From Flabesymbios commensalis (lineage: Eukaryota > Annelida > Polychaeta > Terebellida > Flabelligeridae): a DNA stretch of 64,000 nucleotides. Positions 25,101 through 33,330 of the stretch are shown here, in pieces (within the stretch, counting starts at the first letter, position 1; each line of letters begins with the position of its first letter). A program made the translations under genes and the position numbers. A model generated the notes under the pieces. It was not told where the DNA came from, did no database searches, and saw nothing but the letters and a program-made list of their open reading frames with translations. The stretch covers positions 105,320,560-105,384,559 of the forward strand of contig OZ024902.1 of assembly GCA_964017125.1 (NCBI GenBank). Direction: 5' to 3'.

Positions 25101-27730
25101 AAACTTAAAATGCCTGACTCATGGGCATTATTTACTGTATTATTCCTGATATCTGACACACTGTGTGCTGAAAAATAGATCAAATTGAAAATGGCCTACT
25201 GGTAGGCATTTCTTACTTTATTATGCCTCATATGTGGCAATCTGTGCCAGATAACTTGACCATTACTACAAAAGAAGATATAAGGTTTCAGGGAGATATA
25301 TGCCATGAAAATATCAACTGGATCAAATTCAAAATGGCCTATCAGCAGCCATTATTTACTTAAGTTAACTATTTCTGATATCTGGCAGACTGTGCCAGAT
25401 AACTACAGGCAGGCCTCGGAGATCCGCTCTCCGATGTTCCGTCATCTTCTTCATCCGTCACGATTTTGACGGGAACGGATCTGCCCAATGTATTTTAGCT
25501 TCTATGTTCTGCCATTCTGATGTCTGCCTCCGTCATCAGATTTCGGGGACGAAAGGGTTATATCAATGCGTAAGTGTCCCGTTGTTCTGTCACGGTCCGT
25601 CACGCTAATTGCGTGAACGCCATGTGTTTGTATATACAGTGATTGTGGCCTTGCAGATGTCGCTCTCATCACATTGCCCCAGCGCTGGCTCAATGCACTT
25701 AGCGTTCAAGGGATTAGTGAGTGGCTAATTAGCAAATAAAACACTGCAATCACATGTTCACAAGATGAGCATTGGTTTAATGTTGGGCCACTGCCTTTGA
25801 CACTATACCGCCCAACAAAGGACGAACCACTCGTTCTACATAACACTTCTTGGCGGCAGTACTATGACACGATAAATCAGTTTAGCGTTAATAATAAATC
25901 AGTGTCGCAGACGTTGGGCCAACGTTAAAATAACACTATGTCAATGTCTCAAGTTTACTGGAGCAAAGCCAACGTCTCCCACGTTGAAACAATATTAACT
26001 CATACTTAGGACAACGTTTAATTTCGTGTAGCAGCTAGTTGAGCCTGCTGCACCAAAATGTTTGATTTCGTATACATGTAAGAAATTATTTTTAAAATCG
26101 ATTAACAATCGATTAACTAAATCTAAGTATCTAACAATATTCATTTAGGGTTTGAGAAATATTCCTGTTAATCAACCTGGTCCACATGTTTTGATCAGCG
26201 GCCATGACGGCATGTTCTGCTGGCTGGCGTGAATGTTTCCCCACGTGAATACTTGTATTTACGGGAGGCATATATCCTAATAATGTTGCCAATTTTACCT
26301 AATCAATGTTAGTGTAGTTGAATGATTATTTTATAAAGATTATCGCCATGTGGATATTAATTTTGGGGGTCTATTGCATTTCCCGTTGATCAATAAACTT
26401 TCGGGCTGGATATCTTTTCTCGATCTGTCCATATTTGCTTTTTCTGGTTCCCCAAGAAATGATTTAAGTAAAGTTAATACTTATCGTTCAGCAGTAAATT
26501 TTCTAGCGAATGCTAGTTTGATGGTTTTCTTACCTCATTTTATTTATCGATGATATTTTTATGGTTATATATAGAATATTAATTAGGTCCTTATTATTAT
26601 ATTTGTTTCTGGAAGTTAGATTTATTCGTATGAGTATATGCCATTGAAATCTGGCATATTCCTAATAAGGCATTTATTTAAGTTACAAAGAGAGCACGGT
26701 TTCCCCTTTGTCCAGATAATGCAGTTTTTACCCCTCGGCTGTCACTATCACTCCATCGGGGTTGGACGGGACAATCAGTTGACCGTGACAATATCGTGGT
26801 GGCCAATTTGAATTAGTATAAAGCATAAATCATGTACATCATTTTTCAGCAGCATGTCTGGCCGTGCGTCCGTGTTTCGTTTCCGGACGATATTTAGACA
26901 ACCGTTAGCCTGATTGTTTTCAACTTTGATATTGCATACACACATCCCTTTTGGGGGTTATGACCTGATTTTTTACCTTCAGTTTCGAGGCCATTATTGA
27001 CTTTAATTTGTGGCGGGAATATCGTTAGCATCAGCGCTCTTGTTTATTAAATTCAAAGCTTTGTGGATTGAAAAACAAGATCATGCATTTGAAAGTCAAA
27101 TATACTGGTAGGTCAAATGATACAAAAGATAGCAGGAATCAATTTCTAATCCACAAATCATACAAAAGCCATAAGATGTTTGCATTACTATGGGACAGAT
27201 TATTGAAATGTGAAATTTTATTTACATTCTGGCGACCATTACCAAATTTTACTACAGAATGTCTGTACCACTTTAAAATACTCATTTTCAAGTTTTTAGT
27301 CTTCTATAGACCTACCCGTATTCTCAGTATTTTTAATAAATACCTTCACTTGTAAAAGGATATTTATTTATCATTTTTTCTTGTCTTCTGCAATACAATT
27401 GGTCTCCCCAAACATAAACAATTCCTAGGTAGTTTATTTTGTTTAATTCATATTCTTTGCAGAAAAACTATCGAGGTGAAACCGACCTTTGCTGATAGAT
27501 TATTAGAATCTTGTGATGATCAGGAAAATGTTGCCAATCAACCTAGTGACCAGAAGGTGGTCGCAGAACATGTACGAGAGAAAAGTGGTGTAAAACGACC
27601 AGCTGATGGATTATCTTTATCTCAACCTAGTAAAAAAATTAAAAAAACAGTGAAATCAAAGGTGGTGAAGAAAAAATCTCAGCAAGTACAGAAAGGACAG
27701 AAGCAACTAACTGCATTTTTTAGAGTATAA
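855..27730 (+). CDS. PARPBP: PCNA-interacting partner (PARPBP/PARI), nine coding exons, 5' end incomplete
   Basis: PARI binds PCNA and RAD51 and restrains homologous recombination at replication forks in the nucleus; its fold resembles UvrD-type helicases but lacks ATPase function (family knowledge). Exons seen: 855-1130, 3581-3787, 7459-7623, 7749-7903, 8799-8961, 9877-10049, 24094-24178, 24525-24637 and 27463-27730. All have GT/AG borders and phases that agree, giving 534 codons plus stop. From memory, the human protein has about 579 residues and aligns throughout: TGEYDVEMSK with SGEFTVSLSD, FLSYLHLLVN with FSYLNLLVN, LGGKSYAP with LGGKGYAP, HVKGLGDF with HVKGLSNF. The protein ends with the PIP box QKQLTAFF. 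About 50 N-terminal residues are missing, so they lie upstream or in an unseen small exon. Introns total about 25 kb, and intron 6 alone is 14 kb of nested repeats. Confidence 0.88.
1361..2240 (+). repeat. Short tandem-array repeat beginning TATCCCCCGCCC
   Basis: The segment opens with ATCCCCCGCCC, followed by CGCGCCAGGATTCTGTCCGG. It then carries about six diverged units of roughly 145 bp, each with GTGGGCGCAAAAACTT-like and TTCAAAATGGCCGCC-like boxes and CACATTCCTAGCAAC. The same family lies inverted at 49300-50672, and its terminal GGGCGGGGGATAAAAA recurs at 63089. It lies inside a PARPBP intron. Confidence 0.7.
2395..3175 (+). repeat. Two-unit repeat with CGCGAAGCGAGCGAAGGC
   Basis: Two units of about 390 bp (from 2407 and from 2801) share GCGAGCGAAGGCATTATG, GTCCGGTCATGAGCGCC, TACGCCAACATGGTCCAACA and the stretch through GAAGTTACTCATGAGT. 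The block ends with GATGGCGGAGGCAGAC. This looks like a non-autonomous repeat of unknown class. Open frames within it are by-products of the duplication. Confidence 0.65.
3188..3382. mobile_element. TA-flanked MITE (family TACTGTAGATCTG), copy 2
   Basis: It starts TACTGTAGATCTGATAATAT and ends in inverted form near TACCATATCTACAC. The interior GCGAGGAGGACAAATTCACG and AGCGCTACTAAAG match copies 1 and 3. It lies 198 bp before a PARPBP exon. Confidence 0.75.
3581..3787 (+). CDS. PARPBP: PARPBP exon
   Basis: This 69-codon exon follows the strong acceptor ttttttgtttgtag and precedes gtaaaa; both borders are phase 0. The product runs EVLVKFLAKKKD to SGKQLSVSE. It is the least conserved stretch of the gene and corresponds to the human linker after the N-terminal helices. 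It is placed here by splice phase and order rather than by strong similarity. Confidence 0.75.
3975..4159. mobile_element. TA-flanked MITE with inverted ends TACCGTATTTATTC
   Basis: The left end TACCGTATTTATTCTAATAA followed by ACGCCC is mirrored at the right by GGGTGTTTATTAGAATAAAT followed by ACAGTA. The element is about 185 bp, non-coding and TA at both borders, typical of a Tc1/mariner-related MITE. Confidence 0.78.
5255..5394. repeat. Small repeat ending TGTTTGCTGGGTA (CCCAGCAAACAC family)
   Basis: It contains GCTGGCCCAACGTCTCCGAC, repeats of ATTTGTACAA, and ends in TTTGTGTTTGCTGGGTA. Related pieces occur at 30028-30142, 32389-32450 and 32695-32800. Short inverted repeats around CCAACGT suggest a hairpin-forming MITE. 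Confidence 0.5.
6636..6886. mobile_element. Foldback MITE in a transposon arm, TTAA target
   Basis: The two halves are near-perfect inverted copies of about 115 bp (TATGACCATATGATGTAAAC to CTAGATATAGAG and back) around a short spacer containing TTGACAACCATGTCAA. TTAA at 6632-6635 and 6887-6890 is the target duplication. Removing it restores the outer element's TIR order GGCTTCTTAA then AGGGAGGGTG, which matches the left arm. Confidence 0.85.
7459..7623 (+). CDS. PARPBP: PARPBP exon, helicase-like core
   Basis: The 55-codon exon (VYVERMFLSYLHLLVNTR to ARNMPMYQ) lies between ggattttttag and gtagga. FLSYLHLLVN, ELALARVIN and the following TPNRDLCPKAF match human FSYLNLLVN, DLAVAYILN and IPDRGLGREAF, the most recognisable PARPBP block. 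A 125-bp intron separates it from the next exon, the shortest intron in the gene. Confidence 0.9.
7749..7903 (+). CDS. PARPBP: PARPBP exon, helicase-like core
   Basis: The exon encodes SMVSYLMRLRLGGKSYAP through LVEEDPIT and ends in phase 2 before gtaagt. LGGKSYAPDPNSPLAQHVKG matches human LGGKGYAPPPSDPLRTHVKG almost residue for residue. The acceptor ttaccttaag is weak in pyrimidines, but the phase and the protein match support it. Confidence 0.9.
8799..8961 (+). CDS. PARPBP: PARPBP exon
   Basis: The acceptor is cattgtag and the donor gtatat. The exon supplies the third base of a split Ile codon and then SAVRRVLSVLKNLIVK to QQHVPSPK. It corresponds to the human helix around GGQILSVIKMQLIKGQ and the polar linker after it. 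CAA repeats give a short glutamine run near its end. Confidence 0.85.
8978..9590. repeat. Three-unit repeat between AGCCCGCC and GGCGGGCT
   Basis: The segment starts AGCCCGCCTTT and ends GGCGGCGGGCTATTGTCGAG followed by GCTCTTGTTT. Inside are three units of about 155 bp marked by GTGGGCGCGATAACTT, TTTTTCACGTATC and AAAATGGCCGATTTATTG. It lies wholly inside a 915-bp PARPBP intron. Confidence 0.68.
9877..10049 (+). CDS. PARPBP: PARPBP exon
   Basis: The exon follows ttgtttttgtag and ends AG|gtttgt in phase 2. It encodes EPGRGGSQVGRHTIRILRC to PIRFPCLLSQF plus a split Arg. The end aligns with human GTSILTLFRSPTQ, with FR-SP split exactly across the 14 kb intron, so no exon seems to be missing inside that intron. 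Confidence 0.82.
10095..11460 (+). repeat. Diverged repeat with GGGTTATGACCTAT units
   Basis: The block runs from a C-rich start (TATCTCCCCCCGTACCCC) to GGGCAGGGCGTCCTTCGGCC. It holds several diverged units with TCTGAAACCCCTT, GCACACA, GTGCCTTTTGGGGTT and TATGACCTAT. Similar units lie at 17690-18050, 26835-27045 and 62730-63050. A Harbinger-type MITE (10306-10706) sits inside it. Confidence 0.55.
10306..10706. mobile_element. PIF/Harbinger-like MITE, TTA target
   Basis: Inverted ends GGGGGTCACCATTCAAT and, reversed, GGGAGCTATCATTCAAT are flanked by TTA at 10303-10305 and 10707-10709. A 3-bp TWA target is typical of PIF/Harbinger. The host repeat reads GGGGTTATGAC elsewhere and is interrupted exactly here. 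The element is about 400 bp, rich in ATTTATTTCA and non-coding. A partial relative lies at 52886. Confidence 0.75.
12022..15150 (+). mobile_element. 5'-truncated non-LTR retrotransposon (jockey/CR1-like), split by another LINE
   Basis: Reverse transcriptase blocks read in order: TIIENYRPI near 12030, QYGICKNHSFELAALELIDR at about 12148-12210, then after a 1.4 kb interruption ITIFLDLSKAFDTLNHSILL, GVPQGSILGPFLFIIYLNDL, a YADD-like box changed to YAID, and a C-terminal part to 14815. It ends near a CAATAA tail. AATACAAT at 12014-12021 and 15151-15158 is the probable target duplication within the arm of the large inverted-repeat element. It carries several stops and is non-functional. Confidence 0.85.
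12225..13630 (-). mobile_element. LINE fragment of a second family, inserted into the + strand LINE
   Basis: Minus-strand pieces in order are: TVCTLFYADDIVLFVENEED (RT motif box) near 13600; VPVQDYACEIWW and ERAMQYYLGVHNLTPLPALC near 13150-13250; LLLEEEWKRDISNKPNMRKY near 12850; and RSIFAQFCSGILPLGVETGR near 12690. These are C-terminal RT landmarks of a LINE family common in invertebrates, different from the surrounding jockey-like one. Both of its ends are truncated. Confidence 0.78.
15159..16020. repeat. Inner left arm of the large inverted-repeat element and adjoining unique sequence
   Basis: After the LINE the arm resumes with AACTTTATTCGACATCATTA and TTCAAAATGGCCGCC. It runs on to TCAGTTCTACAGTAATGATA and TATGTAATATACTGTAGGA, both also found at 38750-38850. 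From about 15680 to 16020 I recognise nothing. Confidence 0.6.
16030..17690. repeat. Tandem array of about eleven 145-bp units
   Basis: Each unit has AATGGCCGATAGGCGGCC, ATTTTGAATTTGATC, TTTTTCAAGATGCATCCTC, CTGAAATCTCACATTTTG and ATGGTCTAGCCATCTAGCAC. Spacing between GGCCATTTTGAA boxes is mostly 138-155 bp, with one shorter unit near 16525. The units differ at many positions, so the array is old. Minus-strand open frames at 17197-17666 are just this repeat read through. Confidence 0.85.
17690..18050. repeat. Repeat units with GGTCAAAGTTCATATACCCC
   Basis: About two units of roughly 180 bp contain AGGTCAAAGT, AAAAGGCACAACTAG, a purine-rich GGGACC or CCCTAGGGG, TGTGTGTAAAATTTGAAGAC-like text and CTCCGGAAACGAA. 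They resemble 10700-11400 and 62740-63010. Confidence 0.6.
18320..19995 (+). repeat. Repeat of about 320-bp units starting with a hairpin, + copy
   Basis: It begins with the hairpin AAGTCTCCACCCACTATGTG and GTGTTGGAGACTT. About five units follow, each with CAGTATGCATATTGGCCCTA, TTTTTCAGCTTTTTCAACAA, CCAAGATGGCCGCC, ATGGATTTGTTTCATGTTT and TTTTTGGTGTGATTCTGATA. It ends CCCAAGCTTTGCCCCTCAGG and CAAATCTAGTT. The same family is inverted at 51640-55730. Confidence 0.78.
19996..21870. other. AT-rich stretch, nothing recognised
   Basis: No exon, tandem array or repeated family of this window is visible here. It lies inside the 14 kb PARPBP intron. Confidence 0.4.
21880..22140. repeat. Tandem palindromic units CGTGTTATAATATTTTATAA
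   Basis: Four to five units of about 55-65 bp each contain CGTGTTATAATATTT and ATTACACGAT or ATAACACGAT, forming small palindromes. Related text continues at 22200-22260 and 22430-22550 (TGGATCGTGTTATATCCGAT, ATTCGTGCTATAACGGGTAA) and at 32935-33020, so it is a dispersed family. Confidence 0.7.
22925..23140 (-). mobile_element. Old tRNA-derived SINE, copy inside large element copy 1
   Basis: Read on the minus strand it gives TGTGGGGAGTCTTCATGACC, GTGAGTAGCGTGCTTCTCAG and CAGGGCTCGAATAATTATT, matching the second tRNA-like part of the younger SINEs at 44404, 46038 and 58159 but much diverged. A corresponding SINE occupies the same relative place at 38935-39245. Confidence 0.7.
23946..24071. 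mobile_element. MITE with inverted ends ATTCTGTGAAAC, beside a PARPBP splice acceptor
   Basis: The left end GTGAAACTCAATGACC and right end GCGTTTCACAGAAT are inverted. The interior has TTTGTTTTCACCGAGC and CTTGTTTTCACCGAGTGACG. Relatives lie at 30905-31095 and 60881-61005. This copy ends 22 bp before PARPBP exon 24094-24178. Confidence 0.8.
24094..24178 (+). CDS. PARPBP: PARPBP exon
   Basis: This 85-bp exon completes the split Arg and encodes SPLEASPGSKESQSLVERLR to EQAKIK, matching human SPTQVNNSIKPLRERI and its basic follow-on. The acceptor ctttctatttcag is strong. A 126-bp MITE ends 22 bp before the exon, so the branch-point region abuts or lies within transposon sequence. Confidence 0.82.
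24525..24637 (+). CDS. PARPBP: PARPBP exon
   Basis: The exon lies between taccattccag and gtaagt and encodes KPIVKRFGACMDWAVPLHDV to SMKECIQ plus a split Arg. It aligns in order with the human region MKQTLIRSQFACTYKDD. Conservation is modest; the phases on both sides agree with the neighbouring exons. Confidence 0.78.
24990..25400. repeat. Diverged tandem units with AAAATGGCCTA
   Basis: Two to three units of about 170 bp share AAAATGGCCTACTGGTAGGC-like text, TTTACT, TCTGGCAGACTGTGCCAGAT and GGTTTCAGGGAG. It lies in the PARPBP intron before the last exon. Confidence 0.55.
25400..26830. other. Intron sequence, weak repeat traces
   Basis: 25400-25700 is less AT-rich and has repeated CCGTCA and GATCTGC words. 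25900-26010 carries CCAACGTT/CCAACGTC inverted words like the CCCAGCAAACAC repeats. The rest shows nothing I can name. Confidence 0.35.
26835..27045. repeat. Short dispersed repeat ending AGCGCTCTTGTTT
   Basis: GTGTTTCGTTTCCGGACGAT, GCATACACACATCCCTTTTG, GGGGTTATGACCTGATTTTT and TGTGGCGGGAATATCGTTAG recall the 10-11 kb repeat. The end GCGCTCTTGTTT resembles the end of the 8978-9590 repeat. Confidence 0.5.
27463..27730 (+). CDS. PARPBP: PARPBP terminal exon with PCNA-binding PIP box
   Basis: The acceptor is tattctttgcag. The exon encodes KTIEVKPTFADRLLESCDD, then a Lys-rich disordered tail (KKIKKTVKSKVVKKKSQ), and ends QKGQKQLTAFFRV before TAA. QxxLxxFF is a canonical PIP box at the extreme C-terminus, as in human PARPBP (QAKLTQFF). 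The basic stretch before it could act as a nuclear localisation signal. Confidence 0.92.
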
Positions 27731-28372
27731 TTATATTGCTTAATCGACTTAACGCGTCATAGATAACTTAATGGTAAATATGTGTTTTTATTTTAATACA
27801 AAATGAAGTTACAAGCTATATATATTGTGTTTTACTACTAACTACCATACTATTTATTGTGAGTTCATCAGGACTAACTTTGTAACCACATATATAATAT
27901 TATATGTATGTTTTTATGTGCAATTTCAAGACTGAGAAGAATTAGTTACTGTGTTGATGATACCAATGTTATTTATAGAACTATTTATTCAAAAATGTTT
28001 ATGATTATTAAGTAGTTATTGCATAGTCTAATTTTCTATCAGACCTGCCAGCAGACACATCAGTTCATTTTTCAGTATTTTTTTACTTGTATATGCAGTA
28101 GGCCTAACCTATAAAAATACTGGACTTAATTTATGGAACCAGATCATTGAGAAGTAATATTTTCTAAATAGGAGCCATTTTCCCACCACATCCTTGTCTT
28201 CTATTATTTCACAAGAGTTTTGACAATGTGCAATCCAGAACAACAATTTGGATTTTTTATGCTATTTTTAAGCGTTTTATGATATACTGTGTTGCTGAAT
28301 AATATGTAGTTCTTACAGAGCTCATTTACATTCATAATATGTTTAATGATTTCAGATTCTTAATTATTTCAC

Positions 28373-28492
28373 AATAAATTATTTTTTGTGTACATGTACT
28401 GTGAATTTATTTTTGCTATAGACTACTGTATGGTGTGATGTTCCGTAACTGGGTAGTAAAATAACAATTGGCAATATTGTATTATAAATAAA
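28373..28492 (+). promoter_or_regulatory. Candidate PARPBP polyadenylation signals
   Basis: AATAAA occurs at 28373-28378 and again at 28487-28492, 643 and 757 bases after the PARPBP stop. The sequence between the stop and these sites is AT-rich and free of recognised repeats, consistent with a 3' UTR. Which one is used cannot be told from sequence. Confidence 0.45.
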
Positions 28493-28779
28493 CTAACTAT
28501 TTGTATTTATTAAATGAGTGCTTGTGTGCCTATCTATCCCTAACCATTGATACATTTTAGTGGGTGTTGATAATTCGCAAAATGAAAGTCAAGTTGTTCC
28601 TTTTTAAAAAAATATATTCCCATAGGAAACCTCTATTGTACATCAATTGATGCCTTGGCTAAATTACCAGTAGGTGATTTTGGACTGAAGGCCAAGTCAG
28701 TAATGAGTAGCCACAGCATAGGCACACATATTTATAGTTCAAATATTGGCAGTGGATTTGGATAAATTAAAAAAATTGT

Positions 28780-29230
28780 TTAAAATGTGATAAAAGCACC
28801 ACCATTACCGGTAATTAAAAAAAAGAGTAATTATTAAACAAAAATTATGTTTCACAAAATATGTCCACAAAACTATTAGTCATGTGGGCAGTTTACATAA
28901 ACAAAGTATGGGCGGATCTGTGGGGTTTGAGGGGCTGATAAAAGCACCAAATTTGGTACAAAGCTGTACAAATGTATACCAATCCCTATTGGAAGGGTTA
29001 ACCGCTTGGTGGCCGTAGTGCAAGGGCTTTGTTCTGGGCATTTTCAACCCCCTTATTTTTTTCAAAATAATTGTTTAATTATTAAAGAAAAAATATGTTT
29101 CACCAAATATGTCTCCAAAACTGTTTATTAATGATGTTACCAGTTTATTTAATCAAGGCACTGTCGGATCCATGTGACGTGATTTTTACATTATTGGAAT
29201 TCATTTCAATAATTTTTAATATGGTTCACA
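28780..29230. repeat. Two diverged units with TATGTTTCACAAAATATGTC
   Basis: Units near 28845 and 29095 share ATGTTTCAC(C)AAATATGTC, CCAAAACTGTTTATTA-like text and GGCGGATC or GTCGGATCC, about 245 bp apart. It is non-coding and intergenic after PARPBP. Confidence 0.5.
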
Positions 29231-30027
29231 AGACGGATACTGGGCACTGTTTTTTTGTGTCTATATAATGTGTCTCCTAATTGACTATCACTCGCATCTT
29301 CTCAAATAGTATATACGGCAAAACGCAGGTTCAGTTTTCTGTCATGCCATAGACTACAGTAGGCCCACCAAACGTTGTTTCTGAATAAGCATAAATATCT
29401 GTATTTGCTGAGTTATTAGGATTTCCGTCGTCAATTTTATGACAGTTAGGGGTGTCGAAATTTTGAGCTGTGTGTTGGGCTATTGATTTATACCCTTTAG
29501 ATAGCCAGTAGAGTTTTACGATGAACAATGCCTACCTTAGGATCAAACTAGGTCAATATAATCTTAAAAAAACACCACAATGAGAGTTTGAAACTGGGGA
29601 AAGCTAACAGATGTTTGATACTTATGCCAAATCTATCGTGATATCGATACAATATTTTGCAATGCCTTTGAAAATCTAACCCTTGGTTTAATTGCCTCTG
29701 ACACCATATTTACAATTGTGGTAAAGAACATTCTGAGTTATGCTGACCTACATCTTAAGCAGATCATAGGACGATATAGACTTCCCTGATCAATCAGAAT
29801 CTGGGTCGTCACATCCCTGGACCTTTCAGTATGCTGCACGGTATACCAGTAAACATGTGATCTGCTGATTGGCTTTCAGCGACCACATTATAACACGTAC
29901 AGACAGTTGACCTACAGCTGCCGTGCAAAGCCTAAAGGCAGTATTTTCGCTCACTTTACAAGTGAGCAGATACTCCCTTTGCAGAGCAGATGACATATGC
30001 CTACTACAGCACGTTTTGCGGGTCTTA
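29231..30027. other. Intergenic, nothing recognised
   Basis: No repeat family seen elsewhere in the window and no coding signal. Short open frames here lack any motif. Confidence 0.35.
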
Positions 30028-30142
30028 GCCCAGCAAACACAAGATTTTGAGTGATTGTTGTTTCTATGAGGTTTCATCGTCTACGACGCTGGCCCAACAT
30101 TGAACCAACAATGGCTCAATGTCTCATGTTTGTTGCTTGGGT
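30028..30142. repeat. Small hairpin repeat, CCCAGCAAACAC family
   Basis: It begins GCCCAGCAAACACAAGAT, contains CTGGCCCAACATTGAACC and ends CAATGTCTCATGTTTGTTGC followed by TTGGG, an inverted match to the start. Confidence 0.6.
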
Positions 30143-30904
30143 TAGGTGTAGGCCTATACACACAATACAGGCCGCCACCTCGCCACAACTGGCTGTATCC
30201 CCTACTCCTGCGATTATGTAAAGACTGTAATGTCTACACTGTGACATATAAATACGCTGTTGACTGGATTAAATCTATTTTATTTTTAAATATCTAAGGA
30301 TTAAAAATGACATTATTGTTTTTTTTCCAGCTGAGTGATGCAGATACCAGAGCTGGCCAATTGTCGCTATGTAGCGCATGGGAGCGACAGGCAAGGTCAA
30401 AACGCACCGAAGGGTTATATTGCGCGACAAAAAGTGCTCAAAAAATTGCTCATATACATGTAGACAGTCTACAGAATCGAATTGTATGGATGCAAAGTAA
30501 TCCAAGTCATAATATAGGCTGCACACAGTTTTTTTCTGGTGCCCATTTTATTCAGTGTACAGCGCCAATCAATGTAATTTTTGGCCAGCCCTGGATACAG
30601 TAGTCCCCCGATTCCTACCCGACTGATTTTCTGTGCACTAGAGGTTTTTACACTCAAACCACTAATCTGGCCGACACGCTCCCACCCCCACTCCAATGCA
30701 AGACTCAACCGTGATATCTTGGCGCCAAGAGCACCCCTCCCTCGAATGAGCGACGGCGTCATCAAGGACGTATTAATTTGGCTTTAACATTTGCCGCGGG
30801 CTCAATGGCGGCTGATGTCTGCGACATTCGCCCATTGACTGGTAGGCCTACTGTGAATCAAGCATGCGGTTAAGGAAACATTGCAATTCTCGTTAATAGG
30901 CCCT

Positions 30905-31095
30905 ATTCTGTGAAACTCAATGACCTCGACCTCCTTTGTTTTCACCGAGCTGGCTAATACAATGAAGTATGGGGAGGGTTTTATATAACCTTGTTTTCAC
31001 CGAGTGACGTCGCTGCGTTTCACAGAATGAAGTATGGGGAGGGGGTGTTATATAACCTTGTTTTCACCGAGTGACGTCACTGCGTTTCACAGAAT
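30905..31095. mobile_element. MITE with inverted ends ATTCTGTGAAAC, partly duplicated
   Basis: The basic 125-bp element (ATTCTGTGAAACTCAATGAC to CGTTTCACAGAAT) is followed by a second copy of its right half (ATGAAGTATGGGGAGG to GTTTCACAGAAT), giving a 1.5-unit tandem. The right half ends with GAGTGACGTCACTGCG, which includes the palindrome TGACGTCA. Confidence 0.8.
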
Positions 31096-31099
31096 AGAA

Positions 31100-33330
31100 G
31101 TTAACCTTTTCATTACGACGATCTGACATGCTAAAAAACAAGGACAAAGTATGGTGAGATATTTAATATAATTGTCATTATTTTAACGTTGAAAAAGTGT
31201 TCTAAATTATTGCTGCAACTGTGGTGTAATCCCGGTTCTCGACGATACCAATTAGGTTGTTACCATCTCAGTCCCACGGGCTGTGATCTAGCCACCTGGG
31301 TTTTCCGAGAGATGTGGACGACAAAATGAATGAATGGATATATATGAAATTTATCTAGCACCTAACTCCGAGCTCATAGGCGCGAAAATCAGAAGGGGTG
31401 TTCAGTATGGCAGTCGTTATCTTATATCGAGTCTTGCTAAATTAGGGGGGGGGGGGGGAGTGTCCAACTATATTCTGGTCAATTTAATTTTGTTATCAAT
31501 AGTACCACTAGTATAGTAGTCTATGGCATAAAATTCAAACCTAATTATATTACCGTAATCGTTCGTATATTATACATGTAAGCTACACCCGTGCTTGCAT
31601 GTTAAATTGCGTATTAAATTAATGTAATAACTACAACCACAAAATATTATAATAGCGATATTAGAATTATGACTAGGGCCTATACTAAGTTGTAATCATT
31701 TTGACGGCAATTGCGTGTCGCTCACTTAATATGACTGTCGCCTAATGGTAGTTATCGCGTTCATATGATATATACGCTAAATAAAAATATATTGACATAC
31801 TATCGTGCTCTGCATTAGTTCTTGGCTGTAAAAGGTGTCGGCTAAAGGTGTTTACACACTGGCTACGTGTTGAGATCGGGTGGCGGTATTTGGGTATAGC
31901 CGGCAGACGTTCAACCAGGGTTGACAAAATGCTTGGTCAGCGTTGCCGACGGTGGACCAAAATTAACAAACGTTGGCTCAATGGCAGGTCAATTTTAGAC
32001 CTTTTACACATTTAGTGTAAGTATTAAATAACAACGGAGCAAATGAAACGTATACTTAGTTCGGCGACCGTCGATAAGCAGTGAAGATATGACAGTGCAT
32101 CAGATCACTGAGCGACCACATATCTCAGACAAGGGGTGGACGTTTTTCATAGCTAGTTGTCGCTCATTGTACTATATTTTAATTTGAAATAAAATCATTT
32201 TTATAACAAGCTACGTATATATACAGATATACTAGTATCAATAACTAAAAAAAAACTACTATGTTTTTATTTTGCTTTGTTTATTTGCCTAGTCATCTAC
32301 CGAAAATGGTGAGTAGCGAGAAGAATTATGTATTACCATGCTTACAATTGTAGCATTTTTGTTTATATTGCAAGGTGTTATGTTCGTACCCAGCAAACAC
32401 GAGACATTGATCCATTGTGCCAACGTTAACCCAACATTAGGTCAGTGTTGCGACAACAACGATTCTTATCAATTTAAAAGTTTTTGTCAAAACAGTACTA
32501 CCATGGGCACTCAATAATGCTGGAGCAGGTTATTTTATGCAATATATATATATTTATTTCCTAATGAAGTATGTTGCTCTAATTTTATTGAATTACGAGT
32601 ATATAATATACCGTAGTCATTTACCTCGTCATTTAAATACCGGTAGTTCTAGTTACAGTGCATGTATGAGGACTTGATGACCGCAAGGGTGTGACCCCAG
32701 CAAACACGAGATGTTAGCCCAATGGTGGTTAGATATTGGTAAGACGGTGGGCCAAAATTGAACCAGCATTGGGTCAACGTCTCGCGTGGGTCTGCAGTGC
32801 GGCACTGTGTATTGGCGCTGGTTATACTTTCATGTAGTCTGGTGTTTGATGATTGCAGTTGTAAGTACAAGGATTTGTTGAACTCTGCTTATAGGGGCTT
32901 GGTAGTTATCCTATGAATAATATAATATCAGTGATAATTATAATATCTTATAACACGATTTATTAAAGAAACATTATATAAGTTTGTTTTATAATATTTA
33001 TTACACGATTTTTAAGACAAGTCACTACATCCGGGAGTGCTTGCACAGTATTTTAATATACTGCTATCATGTGAACTAAGAAAGAAAATATCTTGCACTT
33101 GTGCATCTAATTATTTTCAAGCAAGTTCTTGCAATCTAAAGTAGTTAATGGCGGAAAATATATATTTGTTTTGATTACAGTTTTACATGCATGGCTCATT
33201 GCTTTAATATCAACTTCAGTCTGATGCAAAAAATAACTCTCAATAATGTTCAGAACCGCAGGGTTCTTGTTTTTTTAAGAGCTCTAACTCGCCCATAAAA
33301 ACTAGAACCGCTCCTACATTGAGACACACA
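31100..33330. other. Intergenic with scattered small repeats
   Basis: It includes a poly-G run near 31445, CCCAGCAAACAC pieces at 32389-32450 and 32695-32800, a related GTTGGCTCAATGGCAGGTC patch near 31970, and TATAACACGATTTATTAAAG-type units at 32935-33020. No gene is supported. Confidence 0.45.

Noticed and set aside
26350-26553. 67-codon hydrophobic frame
   Set aside because: It lies in a PARPBP intron and shows no splice borders, homology or conserved motif.
30307-30787. Overlapping frames on both strands in a GC-richer patch
   Set aside because: No motif, no splice context and no codon pattern; the overlap on both strands is typical of chance in less AT-rich DNA.
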